From Rusavskia elegans (Eukaryota > Ascomycota > Lecanoromycetes > Teloschistales > Teloschistaceae): DNA of 64,000 nucleotides. Positions 59,916-64,000 of the stretch are shown here, piece by piece (position 1 is the stretch's first letter; every line of letters begins with the position of its first letter). The stretch lies in contig SAUG01000063.1 of assembly GCA_011316305.1 (NCBI GenBank), positions 186,001 to 250,000 of the forward strand, in the 5' to 3' direction. The position numbers and the translations under genes were made by a program. The notes under the pieces are model-generated. The model made no database searches, was not told where the DNA came from, and was given only the letters and a program-made list of their open reading frames with translations.

Positions 59916-61860
59916 TGCAAAACCGCTTCTTGTAATCGCTACTACAGCCCGGCGACTCTTCCCTTGAGTGCGGCTGACTTTCTGCACGTTGTACCCCTAC
60001 AACGCTTGCAAGCAAGGCGTTGAAAATGGAGCTTGACTCCTGAAAAAGTGAACAGGAGCGATTTAGCGTTCGACGTTTCAAAGATCCAGCATAGAAAGAG
60101 CTGAGAAGTGGAATGTAGCCAACGTCTGCAAGCTTCCCAAAGTGTCGAGGTGTGTTAGTGTGAGTGGGAATTGTTTCAGTGGTTGCACTATCACTTAACG
60201 AGAAGTAGCCGAACGGTCCTGTTCTTTACCTCGCGATTGTTGGCTGCTCTGGAACTCACCAAATTTCCCAGACTACCGAGAATGGAGAGCCTTTATTTTT
60301 AGGCAATCAGGCGTTCTGACTTGTAGGTTCCGGGGCAGCGTTGGGCGGTGAAGACGGCAAGGATCCGTGGAGGAGCATTGTGTTACTGGAGGGTTGTTGC
60401 TGCAGTGTATGCTTGTGCCAACTCGAGCCATGCTTCCCAGTCTTCTTCCTCCGGCGCTGCATCAGAGAATCATGACATTCCACGCAGCAGATGCCTGGTG
60501 ATGTTCTCGCACATTCGAGAATTTCGACCTTCTTACAATTTCGACAGTAATTCTTTTTATCGGTGTTTTCTTCGGAATATTCGAAAGCACAATCGGCTAG
60601 TGGTAATTCAGGCAGAAGCAAGAGGTACCGAAGGCTTGATCTCCGGTCAGGATAGCCAGAAGTTGAGCTGTCATATCTTTGGTATGTCAGCTTTTCACTG
60701 GACATTGCTCACCAACAGCCGTCGCAGTCTTGCCTTCCTTCTTCAAGCTCTTGTCAAAAAATATCGTCCGGCCATCTTAGTTGGATCGGCCTCCTGGAAC
60801 ATTGCAAAAGCAGACCAAAGCCCCCGGAAACAGGATCGCAAGGTATTGAGCTGGTTGGGCTCCGTCGTATAGGCCACAACCCTCGATCTTGTTGTTACGT
60901 GCGCTGCAAGAAGCCGATGGCCTGAAGCCGCAGGAAATTTTGATGAACTCAAGCACGATCCGTCCAACGATCCTGAGCGATCGTCATTGTCGGGTTTTAC
61001 CCAAAGTCCCTTGTGCTTTATGTCCAGCTCATCTGGAGTCCAAGCATCTTTTGTACGGATGTTGGGAAGAACTCGGCTAATCGCTCGCCACAACCGATCT
61101 GGAAAGTTTCGGTATCTGGGTAGATGGCGGACGGGTCAAGTCACTGGGACCTGGAGGAGGAGTTGAATGGACTTGAGCGTCCAGACTGGCTGTCTTTGGT
61201 TTGGGACTTTTGATCCAGCGCAGGAGACCGGTCGTCCTGGGGCTGGAATTCTTCATCTTCTGGAAAACCTCACGAACGATATTGGCGAGCCTTTTGCCAT
61301 TGATTGGCAGGGCTCATCATAGGTTTTGTGGGCTCGTTGCCCAATCCAAGTATTCTTGATTTCCTGCATGACCTGTTTGGCCAAAGGGAGCGAATGCATA
61401 GAAAGATAGGCTTAAGGGAGGGACTCTTCAGAGAGTCTTCAGCGACGGAGTCTTCGGCCACGGAGTTTTCGGAAAGGGACCCTTCAGAAAATGAGTCTTC
61501 TCGTTCAAATCGCCAGTGTCCTCCGAACGTCGAAGGCGTCATTTTCGAGGGTGTCGTCAAACAACCTTGACGGCAACGTGGTCTCCGGTGGGAAGGTGGT
61601 TTACGTTGCCAACAGTGCTCTTCTTCCTAGGTGCTGGCAGCTCCCAACTAAGTTCTGGATCGAAGTCTTGGAATAACGTATGCGACTCCGCGTTTATACT
61701 TCACGAAGCTCTTTCTTGAGAAGCTCCTAGTTGTTGACCATCTTTCGCCCCGCCATTGGATCTGTTTCTTTTGGAATTATATGCGTCCTAGCAGGTTCTG
61801 TCAGTCACCCACGAACGGTGACTACGACTTTTTCTTCTGGGGTATGCAAACAAATCGGAG

Positions 61861-61912
61861 GAGTATGCAGGAGTTGCGAGTAAAGACGATCGCGAGAAGC
61901 CGCAAGACATTG
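61861..61912 (+). repeat. 54-bp repeat, copy 2 (partner 59862-59915)
   Basis: Direct partner of 59862-59915; differs by a few substitutions. Confidence 0.7.
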
Positions 61913-62553
61913 TACTGTCAATGAAGAGCTCGGCGCCCTCATCCTTGAAATAAAGATTCGATGCAAGGTTTCTCCCTTTGCCCTTTGGTTTTGACCTTTG
62001 CCGTGTCACAATGGAGATTGGCTGCCAACAAAATCTTCCTATATCTGCCGAATCCAGCAGCCGACAGAACGTAGGGATGTCGATGGATCTTGCGCCAAGG
62101 TAGAGTTGTCTTGGGGAGCGTGAGTCTTGAAAGTCTGACAGAATATCCAAGATACCGATGATGTTGCATCTGGATTCTTGGAGGTACGGTGGAAGGTGGC
62201 GCTGAAGCACTTCCCCATTTCCAGGACGGAAGTGATGTCTTATTTCGTTCCAGCCGCTCGGTCAGCTCATCCAAAGCCTCCATCCGTGCATCCAATCGTG
62301 CCTGGTGCGCCGCGTCTTCGCTGCCTCGATCGTCGGCATCGTGACAGAACGCCTTTCAGCTTCCTGGAGACGAGAATTGCTTTTTGCCAGTGGGCGGCTC
62401 TGAACGTAGTAACTCCATTCCATCATCCTTGGACAAACAACCTGTAGGATTACTCCAACCTGCATTTACCTTGCTTTTGAATTTCTCCCAAGAAAGAGTG
62501 TTTCTCATATCACCAATGCTGTATCGGAGGGGCCGGTGAGTATACCCGGACCC

Positions 62554-62612
62554 TCTTTTTGCGGATATCGGCGATCTGCGCATGGAGCTTTGGGTGTATT
62601 GGAGACTTTGGC
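62554..62612 (+). repeat. 59-bp repeat, copy 1 (partner 62993-63051)
   Basis: TTTTTGCGGATATCGGCGAT then CTGCGC and TTTGGGTGTATTGGAGA, same orientation, 439 bp from its partner. On the minus strand it reads VSNTPKAPCADRRYPQK. Confidence 0.8.
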
Positions 62613-62992
62613 AATGGAGGTACTCTTGACTGGTCCGAACTCTTCAGCTAGCTGAGTCTTTTTACATTTGTCCTTAGGCGTCTTCAAGACGAGCCACGGC
62701 TTCTGGCCGTCAACGTTTCGAGCTTGCTGACTTGCGCGACCTGCGTCCGTAAACACCCTTGCAGCATTCGGCTCGCATAGGTGTTTGTTGATGGCTTGAC
62801 GGATTTTTGGGTCGAGAGCCGCGGTGGGCTTGCCACTCCGGATGCACACTCTTGGGAGCGGTTTGAAAAAAGCTGGCACGCGCCTTGAAGTCCACGGTAT
62901 CGAGCAGAACGATAACTTTGCTGGCTCAAGTTGCGAGAATTCTTGACTTGCCAGGGTTTGCCACTCCGACCGCTTCCCCTAAGGACGACAGT

Positions 62993-63051
62993 TCTTTTTG
63001 CGGATATCGGCGATCTGCGCCCGAATCTTTGGGTGTATTGGAGATTTTGGC
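62993..63051 (+). repeat. 59-bp repeat, copy 2 (partner 62554-62612)
   Basis: Same blocks as copy 1 with a few substitutions in the middle (CCGAATC for ATGGAGC). Confidence 0.8.
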
Positions 63052-64000
63052 CGCGGCGGATTGTAGGGAGCATGTACCAGGCTCCAAGCCGTGTAAGCGG
63101 GATTGTCCTTTTGAGCATTCTTGCCAGCTACTGCGGACTTGTCCGCATGGGCGTGCGCTCTTGATGATAGTTGTGTCAAAGCTCCATCGGTGTGTTGAAG
63201 TGCGATGGACGGCGAGCTGTTTGATCCGGCTTACAAAATCGAAGAAATCTTACTTTATCTCGGCTTGATTCGGTTCCTTGGCGGCGATGGGTTCAGTAAG
63301 GAAAGAAATCGAGCGACAAATACTGAGTACAACTAATCGTACAAGAGGCTGTGCACCGTCGTAAAAGACAGGAAGGACCACGCTGTCGCGTACGATGTAT
63401 TGAGTTCCGTGAGTCCCTTGGGTTCGTATCTCTTCTGCAGGCTGCCTATTTCCACTCAATGGATGTAAGGGAAAGAAACGATTGTCTGGATTGGAAGCTG
63501 TGAGGCGCTCTGAGGAATGGTTGAGAGTGCGACAGAAGAAGCCGATTAAGTATGACCACCACTGAATTGCTCACGGAACCGACGGTTGACAGGGCACCAA
63601 AAAACACATAGAACAATAAAGTATGACCACAAATCCAGTAGCGCAGGGGAACCGGATTCAGCATCAGGTGTAAACAGAGCTCATCGAGCTCGCTTGGCTG
63701 ATCCCTTGCATTGTTGTTTAACTTCTTCAGTCCTCTCAGCGGAGCCGGTTCTCTCCAGTGACCGAACGGACATTCTGCAGGGCATATGCCATCTTTCGCG
63801 CTGATCCAAAAGGACTGTCGTGATCCCACGAACTCTCAGTATCGGGGGCCTTGATACCAGTGAATCTGGCGTCCAGAATCTCGGTCGAAACCAAGTTCGG
63901 TGAGCGCCTGGCTGGTGTGGTAGGTGTATATCTTGTCCGGCTTGAGCGCAAGCAGGCGGGCGACCATTCCACGAAGCGGACTTCCCTCGCCAGTCTCGTT

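Larger units (their letters stand above)
58901..64000. other. Gene-poor stretch with mosaic repeated fragments
   Basis: Normal G+C but no intact gene. Many short frames look like scraps of coding sequence, for example minus 62879..62505 (WLVLKTPKDKCKKTQLAEEF) and minus around 63990-63870 (MVARLLALKPDKIYTYHTSQ, then a stop). None is recognised. Duplicated pieces are listed separately. The right edge may enter another gene or remnant on the minus strand. Confidence 0.4.

Noticed and set aside
60307..60872. Overlapping frames on both strands
   Set aside because: Composition is mixed and neither frame shows a known motif; treated as part of the decayed region.

Overview
The window is genomic DNA of a filamentous ascomycete (Pezizomycotina). 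Genes carry many short introns (about 44-92 bp, one of 221 bp) with GT/AG ends. Proteins are fungal types (APSES factor, bZIP-DUF3425 factor, WSC protein, Prm10-like transporter). One 11.7 kb block shows the mark of repeat-induced point mutation (RIP): CA and TG almost gone, TA in great excess. The exact species cannot be told from the sequence.

Layout. 1-1738: 5' part of MCM2, minus strand, cut by the window edge. 2850-14589: a nested, RIP-mutated transposon block, made of an outer DNA element with about 110-bp terminal inverted repeats, a 520-bp inverted-repeat element inside it, and a 7.4 kb Gypsy LTR retrotransposon inserted in an arm of that small element. 15714-30073: a 2015-residue secreted WSC-repeat protein, a UBR7/Mlo2-type protein, a GH27 alpha-galactosidase and a Prm10-type transporter. 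30819-35356: glutamate-cysteine ligase and a bZIP factor flanked by direct repeats. 36518-47985: an HD-domain protein, an MFS exporter, a coiled-coil protein, complex I subunit NDUFB7, the MBF factor Mbp1 and an MFS sugar transporter. 49938-51372: a decayed gene. 51963-55048: GTP cyclohydrolase II and an Old Yellow Enzyme-family oxidoreductase. 55049-64000: about 9 kb with no intact gene, holding a degenerate array of GSK3-kinase fragments and several short repeated pieces.

Most genes are housekeeping. Two links stand out. Mbp1 is the DNA-binding subunit of MBF, which binds ACGCGT; such sites lie in the MCM2 promoter (MCM2 is a classic MBF target) and in Mbp1's own upstream region, shared with divergent NDUFB7. 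Introns were placed by hand from splice sites, reading frame and family similarity, so exact ends need transcript support.
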